From the NCBI GenBank assembly GCA_036495685.1, contig DASXMJ010000011.1:1-64000 (forward strand): a stretch of DNA of 64,000 bases. The letters run 5' to 3'. Within the stretch, counting starts at the first letter, position 1, and each line of letters opens with the position of its first letter. The DNA comes from Candidatus Binataceae bacterium (GTDB lineage: Bacteria; Desulfobacterota; Binatia; Binatales; Binataceae). The translations under genes were made by a program, and so were the position numbers. The notes under the pieces are model-generated. The model saw only the letters and a list, made by a program, of their open reading frames with translations. It did no database searches and was not told where the DNA came from. This document shows positions 23,374-35,542 of the stretch, piece after piece.

Positions 23374-23616
23374 TCAGCCGCCCGCCCCGTGCGTGCTTGC
23401 TATCCACTCCTCGATTCGCCCAAGCAGCTTATCGCGATGCCGTTCGCGGCGATGCCAGAGCAGGTCGGTGTCGAAAGCATCTTCGGGATGAGCGATGTCT
23501 CCGAGGTCCAAGTCGACGCCGCGCTGCTGCTGTGCGTCACGCGCATCGCGTTCGCATACCGCGCACTCGGTCACCATCGCGCGAATTTCCTGCTTGAGCC
23601 GCTCCCGGGGTTCCAT
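23374..23616 (-). CDS. Small hypothetical protein between gyrB and gyrA
   Basis: This possible 80-residue charged protein (RERLKQEIRAMVTECAVCERDARD) lies in the 355-nt gap between gyrB and gyrA on the same strand. Composition is plausible for a soluble helical protein with a single CxxC-like pair (ECAVCE), but no family is recognised and no good ribosome site precedes the ATG. It may be a real small gene of the gyrBA operon or chance coding. Confidence 0.35.
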   Translation of the reverse strand: MEPRERLKQEIRAMVTECAVCERDARDAQQQRGVDLDLGDIAHPEDAFDTDLLWHRRERHRDKLLGRIEEWIASTHGAGG

Positions 23617-23686
23617 TGAAGCAAGGTCGAATCACCGAACTACGCGTTCCTGGTGCGGAAGGGACGCCCACGCAGAAGGCTGCCGA

Positions 23687-26418
<2,732 letters not shown>

Positions 26419-27111
26419 TTATCCGCACACGCGCTCGATACCGTCGAAGAACTGCCACCATAAATCGAGCGAACGATTTACTGCGTCGCGTATCTTTTCA
26501 CGCTCCAAATCACCGAGCGTCAGATGGCTTAAGATATTCTCTCCTACGTCGCTGTGATCGCGATCGGCCAGTTCGTGCACGTCGAAGAACGCGACTTGAT
26601 CGCGGTTGAGGCCGTAATGTTTTTCCAACGCCCGGGCAAAAGGACCGAAATTGGTAACCACCTGCCCCTCCGCGGCGACGTTGATTGCGCCGACACCCTC
26701 GGCGAAGGAGCGGTCCTTGGTCGAAAGTTCGAACCAGTCGATCAGCGAAGCAGTCGAGGGCAGCGGAGTCGCTTCGGTTAACTCCTCCCGTTTCATCCCC
26801 AGTCCGGTCCCCAAGCGGATGAACAACTCCGGATGCGGCGCGCTGCCGGAAATCTTGCCGGTCTCCTCTTCGTAAAGGCTCTCGGCGAGCTTGAGACGTT
26901 CGGCCGCGTCGTAGCAGCGCGAATGCAGCGCGCTTACCGCTCGCGGAAATTCGCGCACCTGCAGGAAGAACTGCGCTGCAAAAGTCTTCATCCCATCGCG
27001 CCCGACCTTACCTTCGCCGATCCTGCGCCACAGCGGATGCCGTCCAAACGAGCGGCGTTCCTTGACCATCGCAAACAAGTCTTTGACGAAACTCTCGCTG
27101 GCTCCTGCCAT
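26419..27111 (-). CDS. Haem-oxygenase-like diiron protein (TenA/PqqC/CADD-like)
   Basis: This 230-residue all-helical protein of the TenA/PqqC/CADD superfamily reads FPRAVSALHSRC then LYEEETG...HPELF, giving Glu and His. A further Glu is in NVAAEGQV, and the H-x3-D-x2-H motif is in DVHELADRDH. Together these are the six ligands expected for a haem-oxygenase-like diiron oxygenase rather than cofactor-free PqqC or thiaminase TenA. The sequence looks closest to CADD, yet Phe occupies the place ten residues after the third ligand where CADD has its sacrificial Lys. Substrate unknown. Confidence 0.72.
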   Translation of the reverse strand: MAGASESFVKDLFAMVKERRSFGRHPLWRRIGEGKVGRDGMKTFAAQFFLQVREFPRAVSALHSRCYDAAERLKLAESLYEEETGKISGSAPHPELFIRLGTGLGMKREELTEATPLPSTASLIDWFELSTKDRSFAEGVGAINVAAEGQVVTNFGPFARALEKHYGLNRDQVAFFDVHELADRDHSDVGENILSHLTLGDLEREKIRDAVNRSLDLWWQFFDGIERVCG

Positions 27112-27226
27112 GACGACCTCGCTCAGATGAACCCTACCAAGGGTGGCGGAAAAAACGAATCCGCAGCCCGAGCCGATATGCCCGGATTGGGTTCTGCGCT
27201 ATCGCCGGGAGCGATTCCTTTTCTGA

Positions 27227-28114
27227 TCAGTTCCTGCGGTCGAATTCGCTCTTGCACAGCGCTTCGTAGTCGCGCCTACTCCGCTCGACAATTTCTTCGC
27301 GGTCGGCCGCTTTGAGACCCTCCAGCAGCGCCATCGGCTGGTAGGAATTCGGGACGTAACTCAGATGGGAAACCAGCCCATAGCCCGGGTCCCACACGTG
27401 AAGCTGTATGGCGCGCGGCTCCATGATGAACTCGAAGCCATCGCCATTCAGCTCCAGCGCCACTTGGTGGCAGGTACTCGGCGCCGTCGACGCGATCGTT
27501 CCCGCCCACGCGACGTGAATCGGCCGATGGATATGGCCACAGGCTACCCGGACGACTTGGGGATGCCGGGAGACCAACAGTTCCAGCTGGCGGCCCCCGT
27601 GCAGTCCGGACGAGTCCATCCAGCGGATGCCGGTGCGGAAGGGCGGGTGATGCATGAAAATCACGGTTGGGGCATCAGGGCGGGCCCGCAGGTTCGCCTC
27701 CAGCCAGCGCAACCGCTCCGCGCACAACTCGCCGTGATGGTGACCGGGCACGCTGGTATCGAGTCCGATGAGCCGAATTGGGTAGTTATCGATCACATAG
27801 TTTACGAACGGCGATCCGGAGGGTGGCATGTAATCCTGGTCGGCGAAAACCTGAAGCACTTCGCGGTTGTCGTGATTGCCCGGAATCACAAACACCGGAA
27901 CCTTAAGTGGCGACAGAAGTTCTCTCAGGACCGAATATTCTTCTTCGCGGCCGTGATCGGTCAGGTCGCCGGATGCGATGACGGCATCCGGCCACGGGTT
28001 AAGACTGTTGACGTGAGCGACCGCCTGGCGAAGTTGATCGTTGGTTGGCACCTGGCGGTAGCACAATCGATCCCTGGCAACGACGTGGAGATCGGTAATC
28101 TGCGCGATACGCAT
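27227..28114 (-). CDS. CpdA-like metallophosphoesterase
   Basis: This 295-residue calcineurin-type phosphoesterase is similar to class III 3',5'-cyclic-AMP phosphodiesterases. Metal motifs occur in order: QITDLHV (D-x-H), ASGDLTDHG (GD), PGNHDNRE (GNHD), FMHHPP (H) and ACGHIHRP (GHxH). ATG at 28114 has a GGAGGTGG site upstream and starts directly at the first motif; an open frame extends 19 codons further but lacks such a site. The physiological substrate is uncertain. It lies 62 nt after dsbD on the same strand. Confidence 0.85.
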   Translation of the reverse strand: MRIAQITDLHVVARDRLCYRQVPTNDQLRQAVAHVNSLNPWPDAVIASGDLTDHGREEEYSVLRELLSPLKVPVFVIPGNHDNREVLQVFADQDYMPPSGSPFVNYVIDNYPIRLIGLDTSVPGHHHGELCAERLRWLEANLRARPDAPTVIFMHHPPFRTGIRWMDSSGLHGGRQLELLVSRHPQVVRVACGHIHRPIHVAWAGTIASTAPSTCHQVALELNGDGFEFIMEPRAIQLHVWDPGYGLVSHLSYVPNSYQPMALLEGLKAADREEIVERSRRDYEALCKSEFDRRN

Positions 28115-28176
28115 CAACGTCCACCTCCGCGAGGATTGTCGATCCCAGTGCGAATGGGCGCAATCGGGCAATTGCT

Positions 28177-30105
28177 TCAGTCGATGCGGCGGAGGTCGGC
28201 CAGGAATTCATCCGACCCGATATAACCCACTTTTTGGACCTGCACCCGGCCCGAGGAATCAATCATGACGGTGGTCGGCACGCCCTGAATCTGGAACTTG
28301 CTCATCAGGTCCTGGTTGGTCTTGTCCTGATGGGTCAAATCGGCCCGCAACCTGACAAACCGCGACGCTTCTTTGACCACCGATGGGTTCAGGAACGTGG
28401 AGTGCTCCATCTCGCGGCACGGAATACACCAGTCGGCCGAGAAATCGATCAACACCGGTTTGCGGGTCTCGCCCGCCGACGCGAGCAGCGAGGAATCAAA
28501 TGGCTCGAAAGTAAGAGATTTTGGCGTGGCACGCGGAATCGCGACGTAGATCAGCGCCGCCACCGCCGCGGCGCCCACCACCGAGCGAAAGACCAGGAAC
28601 GGGCGCCACCCGCGCCCGGCGCGGGTACCAAAGCCCAGCCAGATTCCCGCGGCGGCCGCGTAGAAGGGCAGGATACGGGTCATGACATGCCCGGGCATGA
28701 CCGGATCGAGAAAATAGATAGCAAGGCCTATCAGGATGAACCCGAACAGTTGCTCGACCCATGCGAGCCATTCACCGGAACGCGGCAGCTGCCGGATACT
28801 GCCCGCCGCCAGTGCGAGCGCGACGTACGGCAGACCCAGACCGACCGCGAGCGTAAAGAACAGGGCGAACCCGAAAAACGGATTTTCGCTTCGCTCGACC
28901 ATCAGCAGCAGCCCCAACACGATGGGCCCGATGCATGGCGCCGCGACCACGCCCATGCCCAGCCCCATCAGCAGCGCGCCCGCATAACCGGGGCGCGCGA
29001 CTCCCGCGCGATTCATCAACCATTGCGGCGGCTGCAGCGCAAACACGCCAAAACTTGAAAGCGCCAGCCCGACGAGCATGGCGGCAATGACCGACAGCAC
29101 TACGGGATTCTGCATCGCGGCCCCGAACAACCCCCCGGAGAGTGCGACCGCAACCCCGACCGCCGAGAACATCAGTGCGATTCCCAGTACGTACACGACT
29201 GCCAGCGCGAAGACTCGTCGCGGCCCACCGCCCTGGTTGCCGAAGTACGCGATGGTGACCCCGATTAGCGGGTAGACGCACGGCGTCAGGTTTAGAGCCA
29301 GTCCTCCAACCAAAACCGCAAGAAAACCGAGCACCCAGCCATGATGGGCAAAGACGTCCTCGAGTACGCCCGTCCGCGTGCCCCCTGCAGTCATGGCCCC
29401 GATTGGCCCACCACCGGTGATCGTTCCGCCCACGGCTTCCTGCAATGAGGCGAGTGCGATAGTGGAGCTGACCGAGGTGGGCCTCAGGCATTGCAGATTG
29501 TCACACGCCTGGTAGTCGATAGTTACCGTCAAGTCACCCGCGGCGGTGAAATTCATCGCTGCAGTGAGCGGGACCGAGAGCATCAAGATGTCCGAAAAGA
29601 CCGAAAGCTTGTCGCCGCCGGAGAACTCGAGTGCTACCTCCTCGGCCTTCGGGTATTGCACCGGGCCTGCGCTCACCGAAGCCGGCCCCGCGATTCGTAC
29701 CACCGTCGGGATGTACTCGTCGCTGAGCGGATGATTCGAGTTGATATGCCACCCTGCCATGACGCTGGCATCGATGAGCAAGTTGCTAGTCCTGCCAGGC
29801 GCCAGTGGATGGTCCACTTTCAGCGCTGAGATCTGCACAACTTCGTTGGCCTTGGGCAGCGCAAACGCGGGTGCAGCGCTCGCAAAAACTGCCCACAGCG
29901 CGCAAATCAACCCGACCAAGCTCCTCGCCTTGTTCCCATTAAAGACCGGCGCGGGTAGCCGCGGCGGCAGCTTCAAGGTCCAGTCGGTCGCGAGCCCCGG
30001 GGCCGGGGTCGCGCCGGTTGCCGATCCCCGCTTTGGACGGACCGAGGAGGCCCTCCCACCGATCCGATTTGCGCGATACATGATCTGGTACAACGCTTCC
30101 CGCAA
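28177..30105 (-). CDS. dsbD: Thiol:disulfide interchange protein (DsbD type)
   Basis: This inner-membrane electron shuttle carries reducing power from cytosolic thioredoxin to periplasmic thiols. Three modules are seen. The N-terminal periplasmic domain has the Cys pair in YQACDNLQCLRP. The central 8-helix domain has its membrane Cys residues in LNLTPCVYPLIG and VVAAPCIGPIVLG. The C-terminal thioredoxin domain has DWCIPCREME. The start is uncertain: TTG 30105, ATG 30081 or TTG 29976 all precede the signal peptide (SLVGLICALWAVFASAAPAFA), and the first 43 residues look poorly coding. It follows the ribBA-like gene after 18 nt. Confidence 0.92.
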   Translation of the reverse strand: MREALYQIMYRANRIGGRASSVRPKRGSATGATPAPGLATDWTLKLPPRLPAPVFNGNKARSLVGLICALWAVFASAAPAFALPKANEVVQISALKVDHPLAPGRTSNLLIDASVMAGWHINSNHPLSDEYIPTVVRIAGPASVSAGPVQYPKAEEVALEFSGGDKLSVFSDILMLSVPLTAAMNFTAAGDLTVTIDYQACDNLQCLRPTSVSSTIALASLQEAVGGTITGGGPIGAMTAGGTRTGVLEDVFAHHGWVLGFLAVLVGGLALNLTPCVYPLIGVTIAYFGNQGGGPRRVFALAVVYVLGIALMFSAVGVAVALSGGLFGAAMQNPVVLSVIAAMLVGLALSSFGVFALQPPQWLMNRAGVARPGYAGALLMGLGMGVVAAPCIGPIVLGLLLMVERSENPFFGFALFFTLAVGLGLPYVALALAAGSIRQLPRSGEWLAWVEQLFGFILIGLAIYFLDPVMPGHVMTRILPFYAAAAGIWLGFGTRAGRGWRPFLVFRSVVGAAAVAALIYVAIPRATPKSLTFEPFDSSLLASAGETRKPVLIDFSADWCIPCREMEHSTFLNPSVVKEASRFVRLRADLTHQDKTNQDLMSKFQIQGVPTTVMIDSSGRVQVQKVGYIGSDEFLADLRRID

Positions 30106-30123
30106 CTTTGGGGTTCCGCGACC

Positions 30124-31305
30124 CTAGTTGCTGGAAGTGACGATCGGCTTGCCGTTGGGCACGGTAAGCGGCACCGAACCCACGATCTCAAGTCCATATC
30201 CGGGCAGGTTGGCAAGGCGGGGAGTAGCATCGGACATGACGATCATCTTGCGCACGCCGACGTCGCGTACGATCTGCGCGCCAATGCCGTAGTCGCGGAA
30301 GTCCGCCTCGGTGGTCCCATAGCGGGTGCTGGGCCGATGTCCGCCGCGCTCGTTCGATCCCAGCTCCGCGGCGATCGCGTTGGATTCGCGTTTCAGGTAG
30401 AGCAGCACGCCTTCGCCTTTTTCCGCGATGCGTTCCATCGCCGCGCGCAGCAGATTGCGGGTGGGGCGCGCTGCGTATCCGAAGACGTCACCGGGAAGAT
30501 ATTCGCGATGCACTCTCACGAGAATCGGTTTCTGCGGATCGACGCTGCCCATCACGAGCACCAGGTGCTCGGTGTAATCGACCTGGTTGCGATAAACGAT
30601 CGCTTTGAAATCGCCATACTGCGTTGGCAGTTGTGCCTCCGCGATGCGATGTACCATCGTTTCGTGCCGCAACCGGTACTCGATCAGATCGGCGACCGTT
30701 ACGATTCTGAGGTTATGGGTGCGCGCGAACTCGACCAAGTCGTCGCGGCGCGCCATCGTGCCGTCGTCTTTCAGAATCTCGCAAATGACCCCCGCGGGTT
30801 TGAGACCCGCCAGGCGCGCCAGGTCAACCGCGCCTTCGGTCTGTCCGGTGCGCACCAGCACGCCGCCATCGCGCGCGCGGAGCGGATAGACATAGCCGGG
30901 TGAGATAAATTCCGAACCGCTCGCGTCTTCTCGAGTCGCCTGTAGGATGGTAATGGAACGGTCCTGCGCCGATTGCCCTGAGCCAGCGCACCGCTTCGCG
31001 GTGATCGATGCGGTGAACGCAGTGCCGAGCGGCGCCTGGTTGTCACCGACCATCATTGCGAGACCGAGCTGATCGATGCGCTCGGCGGACATCGGCAGGC
31101 AGATCAGGCCGCGGCCAAACTTGGCCATGAAGTTGATCGCCTCCGCGGTGACCTTTTCCGCGGCCATGCACAGGTCACCTTCGTTCTCACGCTGCTCATC
31201 GTCCATCATGATGATCATGTGGCCGCGGCGCGTTTCCTCGATAGCTTCTTCTACCGAGATAAAGGGGGCCTTGGCTTTGGCACGCGGGTTTATCTCACCG
31301 AACAT
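30124..31305 (-). CDS. RibBA-like protein with degenerate RibB and RibA active sites
   Basis: This 393-residue protein is full-length and collinear with RibBA (DHBP synthase plus GTP cyclohydrolase II). The RibB half keeps [10 protein letters not shown] (residues 35-44). However, the two histidines required in DHBP synthase are replaced: PGHVFPL is PGYVYPL (Tyr138) and GGHTEA is TGQTEG (Gln155). In the RibA half the zinc cysteines of SECLTGD...RCDCG are Tyr269, Arg280 and Thr282, and the RQEGRGIG loop is lost. A degenerate RibA half resembles the described RibBX proteins; loss in both halves suggests a pseudoenzyme or new function. It diverges from the nucleotidyltransferase gene. Confidence 0.85.
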   Translation of the reverse strand: MFGEINPRAKAKAPFISVEEAIEETRRGHMIIMMDDEQRENEGDLCMAAEKVTAEAINFMAKFGRGLICLPMSAERIDQLGLAMMVGDNQAPLGTAFTASITAKRCAGSGQSAQDRSITILQATREDASGSEFISPGYVYPLRARDGGVLVRTGQTEGAVDLARLAGLKPAGVICEILKDDGTMARRDDLVEFARTHNLRIVTVADLIEYRLRHETMVHRIAEAQLPTQYGDFKAIVYRNQVDYTEHLVLVMGSVDPQKPILVRVHREYLPGDVFGYAARPTRNLLRAAMERIAEKGEGVLLYLKRESNAIAAELGSNERGGHRPSTRYGTTEADFRDYGIGAQIVRDVGVRKMIVMSDATPRLANLPGYGLEIVGSVPLTVPNGKPIVTSSN

Positions 31306-31384
31306 GCGGGCAGCTCTCTCTTACCAGCGTCTACGCTTATCCTAAGAAATTCCCGCACGCCAGCAAAGCGTTCGTGGCGCTGCT

Positions 31385-32146
31385 ATGCTTCGGGACATGG
31401 TGCCTGGCAAAGCGGTGCTGCTGGCGGCGGGGCGAGGTACCAGGCTGGCGTCGCTGACGGCAGACCGGCCCAAACCCCTGCTCGAGGTTGCCGGGAAGCC
31501 CCTAATTGCCCGCATCGTCGGGGGCATGATCAAATCCGGTCTGCGCGAATTTGTCGTAGTGGCGGGCCATCTCGCCGAACAGATCGAGCACTGGTGCACC
31601 ACCTTCGCGATACAAAACCCGGGGATAACGATCCAAACGATTCGCCAGCAGCATCTCAATGGAACCGCCGGCGCGATGCTGGCCGCACGCAGTCTGCTCG
31701 CCAGCGAGGATCGCTTCATGTTCGGCTGGGGCGACATCCTGATGGATGGCGCCAACTATCCGCGGTTTGCGGCCGCGTCGCAGCGCGCCGATTGCGACCT
31801 GTTGCTGGCAGTCAATGATGTCGACGATCCGTGGCGGGGCGCGGCGGCGTACGTCGACTCCGCAATGCGTGTTACGCGCCTGGTCGAAAAGCCGCCACGC
31901 GGGACGTCGTCCACCCGATGGAACTGTGCCGGTCTGTTCAGCGCGTCGCGAACGGTTTTCGACTACCTCGATCGCCTTGCGCCGTCGTCTCGGGGCGAAC
32001 TGGAGCTTCCACAGGCCATTGCCGCAATGATCGCGGCCGGACGCATGGTGCGAGCTTTTGAAGTGCAGGGGTTCTGGAGCGACGTCGGCACCCCCGATGA
32101 TCTCGCCACGGCGCGCGCACACTTCGATTCGGGAGCGGGCTCTTGA
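31385..32146 (+). CDS. Sugar-1-phosphate nucleotidyltransferase
   Basis: This 253-residue nucleotidyltransferase (GT-A-like fold) joins NTP and a sugar-1-phosphate to make an NDP-sugar. The nucleotide loop VLLAAGRGTRLASLTADRPKPLLEV is intact; metal Asp is in FGWGDILMD and the second-site EKP in RLVEKPPRG. It ends with FWSDVGTPDDL, the usual closing motif of this family. ATG 31397 is an alternative start. The last 3 nt overlap the TTG start of the galactokinase gene, so the two are coupled. It may activate the sugar phosphate made by that kinase. Confidence 0.85.
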   Translation: MLRDMVPGKAVLLAAGRGTRLASLTADRPKPLLEVAGKPLIARIVGGMIKSGLREFVVVAGHLAEQIEHWCTTFAIQNPGITIQTIRQQHLNGTAGAMLAARSLLASEDRFMFGWGDILMDGANYPRFAAASQRADCDLLLAVNDVDDPWRGAAAYVDSAMRVTRLVEKPPRGTSSTRWNCAGLFSASRTVFDYLDRLAPSSRGELELPQAIAAMIAAGRMVRAFEVQGFWSDVGTPDDLATARAHFDSGAGS

Positions 32147-33531
32147 CCGATCCGGGGTGGGACAGTTCGGAGCTGGATCGCGCGGCGTCCATGGCGCGAG
32201 GACTCAGGACCGTCGCGGGTCCTGATGCGCGACTATTTGCGGTGCGCGCACCGGGCAGAGTCAATTTGATCGGCGAGCATACGGATTACAGCGGTCTTCC
32301 GGTGCTGCCCGTCGCGATCGATCGATCGACCATCATCGTCGCCGTGGCTACTCCGTCAGACGAAGTCTCTCTGCGTAACGAGAATCGTTCGTATCCCAAT
32401 CGAGACTTCAGGCTCGCGCGCAATATTCCACCTTACCCGACCGGCGATTGGGCCAACTACGTAAAAGCGGCCGTGCAGGGGGTCATCGATCACTTCGCAA
32501 ACCGCGGAACCGAAGTCACCCGGCTTCGGGGCGCGAGGCTGGTAATCGACGGGCGCGTGCCGACCCGCGCCGGTTTGTCATCGTCGGCCGCACTTACCGT
32601 GTCGTCGGCGCTTGCCTTCATGGCGACCAACGGGCTCACACTGCCGTCCATCGAAACGGCTGCGCTGGTCGCGCGAAGCGAGTGGTATGTCGGGACGATG
32701 GCGGGCGGGATGGATCAGGCTGCTTCATTGCTTGGACAACGCAACCACGCGCTGTTCATTGAGTTCAATCCGCTCCGGGCGCGAGCGGTCAAAATGCCGC
32801 CGGAGGCCGCCCTGGTCGTCGCCGACAGCCGCGAGGAGGCCGACAAGTCAGGAGACGTTCGCGCTGAATACAATCGCCGAGTTGTGGAGTGCGGGCTCGC
32901 GGCGCGCTTTCTGGCGCGCGCACTCAGGCTGAATGGAGTTCGCGGACTCGGCGACGTCGTCAACGGTGTGAAAGATTGGAACGCAGCCGACTTGATCGCG
33001 GCACTTGCGAACACAGCGCCCGAGCGGGTGAATTCTGACCTCGGGGGAGCAGCCTCGCGGTTGGGTCTTTCTTCAGAAACGCTCGCGCGCGAGATGCTGG
33101 GCGACGGCGACTCGCGCCTTACCCTGGACGGACATCGTCCGCTCGAGATTCTCAAACGAGCACGTCACGTATTCAGCGAGACCGAACGGGTGCTGCGGGC
33201 GGTGCGCGCGTTGGAAGCGGGGCGGCTTGCCGAGATGGGCGCGCTCATGAACGCGTCGCACCGGAGCCTTGCCGAAGATTTCGACTGCAGCACTTCGCGT
33301 CTGGACCGGATGGTAAGCTGTGCACGCCGCGCCGGCGCGTTAGGCGCGCGTCTCACCGGCGCAGGGTTCGGCGGCTCAATCGTTGCGCTCTGTCATGCGG
33401 ATGACGCACAACGCGTGATCGCGGCGCTGGATCGCGAGTATTATTCCCCGCTGCAGATCTCACCACAGTCGGCGCGCGCCGTGCTACACGCCGGCGCGGG
33501 CGCGAGCCTCCTCGAACTGGCCACTGCCTGA
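32143..33531 (+). CDS. galK: Galactokinase (GHMP kinase family)
   Basis: This 462-residue kinase phosphorylates galactose, or a related sugar, at C1. The galactokinase signature APGRVNLIGEHTDYSG is near the N-terminus. The GHMP ATP loop is VPTRAGLSSSAALTVS, catalytic Asp lies in AGGMDQAAS, EYNRRVVEC is typical of GalK, and the C-terminal LTGAGFGGSIVAL completes the fold. The TTG start overlaps the nucleotidyltransferase stop. With the GH36 alpha-galactosidase downstream it forms a galactoside-use group that lacks galT and galE here. Confidence 0.88.
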   Translation: MTDPGWDSSELDRAASMARGLRTVAGPDARLFAVRAPGRVNLIGEHTDYSGLPVLPVAIDRSTIIVAVATPSDEVSLRNENRSYPNRDFRLARNIPPYPTGDWANYVKAAVQGVIDHFANRGTEVTRLRGARLVIDGRVPTRAGLSSSAALTVSSALAFMATNGLTLPSIETAALVARSEWYVGTMAGGMDQAASLLGQRNHALFIEFNPLRARAVKMPPEAALVVADSREEADKSGDVRAEYNRRVVECGLAARFLARALRLNGVRGLGDVVNGVKDWNAADLIAALANTAPERVNSDLGGAASRLGLSSETLAREMLGDGDSRLTLDGHRPLEILKRARHVFSETERVLRAVRALEAGRLAEMGALMNASHRSLAEDFDCSTSRLDRMVSCARRAGALGARLTGAGFGGSIVALCHADDAQRVIAALDREYYSPLQISPQSARAVLHAGAGASLLELATA

Positions 33532-33635
33532 AACACGGAGCTTGGCGACCTCGCGCCGGACACGAGGAATGCGTCCTCTTGCCAGCGAGCGGCAACAATC
33601 ACGGAGAATTTGGGAATTGCCGCGCGGTGACGGCC

Positions 33636-35516
33636 CTAGCGCCGATTCACCCGCACCAGGCGCGCTGAATGCGGCGCAAGGTCGATGATGCCGGTGTGGG
33701 ATTCCTCCTTTCCACCCAAGGTGCGGACTTGGTACGAGCCGCGCCCGAGCGTCGCGAGCGGAAATCGCGCGTGGTTGTCACCACGATTCACCACCACCGC
33801 CGCCACCCCTTCATCGCTCTGCTTCATCAAGCCCCGCACTCCGCCGGCGTCGAGCAGATCGAGTGCCACGATGGGCTTGCGCTCCGCGCCGTCATCCATC
33901 TGGACCGCCAAGGCCGCGGCGTCGCGAAACAGCTGGCCTTCGTCCTCGCCCAGCAGCGACATGTCGTCAGAAATCAGCAGCATTCCGCCCGAACCCGCGA
34001 TCACGCTGGCCAGTGCGAGCCGCTCGTCGGCACTCAGCTGCGTCTCCTTGGCACGCAGCATCAGGCAATCCGGATCGTTAAGCCACAGCCGTCGATGCAT
34101 GAAGCTGCGCGCGATGATCGCATCGAGGGCGTGCACGGTAGACGGATCGCCTGCGCCGCCGCTGCCCCAATAGGGCGAAACATCGGGGCCGATTCGCATT
34201 CCGTCGACCATTCCCACCGCCGCGCCGAGCGGGCACCCGCAGCCGAGAATAAAGGCATCGTCGCCCGCGCCCCCACGAATTGCTGCGAGTCCATGGCGCA
34301 GGGTTTCGGCACGTGTCCAATTGCGGTTGTGGCGGAGGCCTTGTGCAGCTGCTGCGTACAGAAAGTCGAGCTTTAGGTAGGAATAGCCGAACTGGTGCAC
34401 GAGTTTGCGAAACAACCTCTCCAGATGATCGCGCAGCGCCGGATGGCTCGGGTCGAGTGCGTACGCAGTCTTGTCGTCGTGGCGGGTCCAGTTGGGATTG
34501 TAGCCGGCAGGCAATGGGGCGCCGCCTTCATCCTGAATAAACCAGTCCGGATGATCGCGCATGAGGTGCGAGTCCCGCGCCGCCAGAAATGGCGCGGTCC
34601 AAATTCCGGCCTCGAAACCGGCCGCGCGGATTTCGGCGCCAATTTTTGCAAGTCCGCTGGGGAACTTCCGGTTGGTTTCATCCCAGTCGCCTAACGCCGA
34701 CTGAAAACCGTCATCGAGCTGCACCACCTCGATCGGGAAGCTGGATCGGAGCGCGGCAAGCGCTTGCAAGTTGTCTCGCAAGGCATCTTCCGTGATGGCG
34801 TGAAAATAGTGGTACCAAGAGCACCAGCCGCGCCGAAAAGGAGCGCGGGTGCGCGCGCCCATCGCTTCACCCAATTTCGCGGCCCAGCGCCCGGCCAGCA
34901 CCGCGGCCGGCTCGCGCGAGCACTCGAAGTACAGCGGCGCGATGGCGCGCGTCGCCCCGTGCGCCAGCTCGATGCCGTCAAGCAACGCTCGTGCGGCGAT
35001 GGCGTCGGGCGTCCGAACCGTGAGCGTGGTGAGACTCGTAGCGCCGTCGAGAAATCCCGCCAGCAGCCTCTCGCCGTCGCTCCGTTCCAGGATCGTGAAT
35101 AGTTCGGAGGTGGCGGCTTCGGGCACCTCCGGCGGGCGTACTACCTCGCTTTGATGATTGACTCGGGTGAGCCGCGCTCTCTTCTCATAGCGTTCGTCGG
35201 AAAGGTCTCCCACCCGTAGCGCAAACGAGCCGCTCCACGACTGGTAGCCGTGCTTGAAAAATCGCGCTTGCGCGGTGCGATCGAACCCGCTCGCGATGAA
35301 CATGCACGCTGCGTCGAGCTCGACCGGAGACTCTGCGTGGTTTTGCACGCTCGCGCGGGCAATCACGCCTCGCTCGGAATATTCGCACCTGATCGTGACG
35401 CTGATATGGGCGTCGCGGCCGGTACTTAGCAGCGCACCGGGCGGATGCGCAATCGCCAGCGACTGGTCGGCGCCAGTTGCAAGGCGGTAGCGAATCTCGA
35501 TTCCCGACAGATTCAC
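33636..35516 (-). CDS. Alpha-galactosidase (GH36)
   Basis: This 626-residue GH36 enzyme hydrolyses alpha-galactosides such as melibiose or raffinose-type sugars. The TIM barrel carries RRGWCSWYHYFHAI, QLDDGFQSALGDW, nucleophile Asp in YLKLDFLYA, and the acid/base Asp in RIGPDVSPYW. No signal peptide is seen, so it should act in the cytoplasm after uptake. The start is GTG 35516. It converges with galK, and released galactose would be its substrate. The MFS gene diverges from it and may overlap its 5' end depending on the start used. Confidence 0.88.
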   Translation of the reverse strand: MNLSGIEIRYRLATGADQSLAIAHPPGALLSTGRDAHISVTIRCEYSERGVIARASVQNHAESPVELDAACMFIASGFDRTAQARFFKHGYQSWSGSFALRVGDLSDERYEKRARLTRVNHQSEVVRPPEVPEAATSELFTILERSDGERLLAGFLDGATSLTTLTVRTPDAIAARALLDGIELAHGATRAIAPLYFECSREPAAVLAGRWAAKLGEAMGARTRAPFRRGWCSWYHYFHAITEDALRDNLQALAALRSSFPIEVVQLDDGFQSALGDWDETNRKFPSGLAKIGAEIRAAGFEAGIWTAPFLAARDSHLMRDHPDWFIQDEGGAPLPAGYNPNWTRHDDKTAYALDPSHPALRDHLERLFRKLVHQFGYSYLKLDFLYAAAAQGLRHNRNWTRAETLRHGLAAIRGGAGDDAFILGCGCPLGAAVGMVDGMRIGPDVSPYWGSGGAGDPSTVHALDAIIARSFMHRRLWLNDPDCLMLRAKETQLSADERLALASVIAGSGGMLLISDDMSLLGEDEGQLFRDAAALAVQMDDGAERKPIVALDLLDAGGVRGLMKQSDEGVAAVVVNRGDNHARFPLATLGRGSYQVRTLGGKEESHTGIIDLAPHSARLVRVNRR

Positions 35517-35542
35517 GTCCTAGAAACTTGCAAACCATATGC

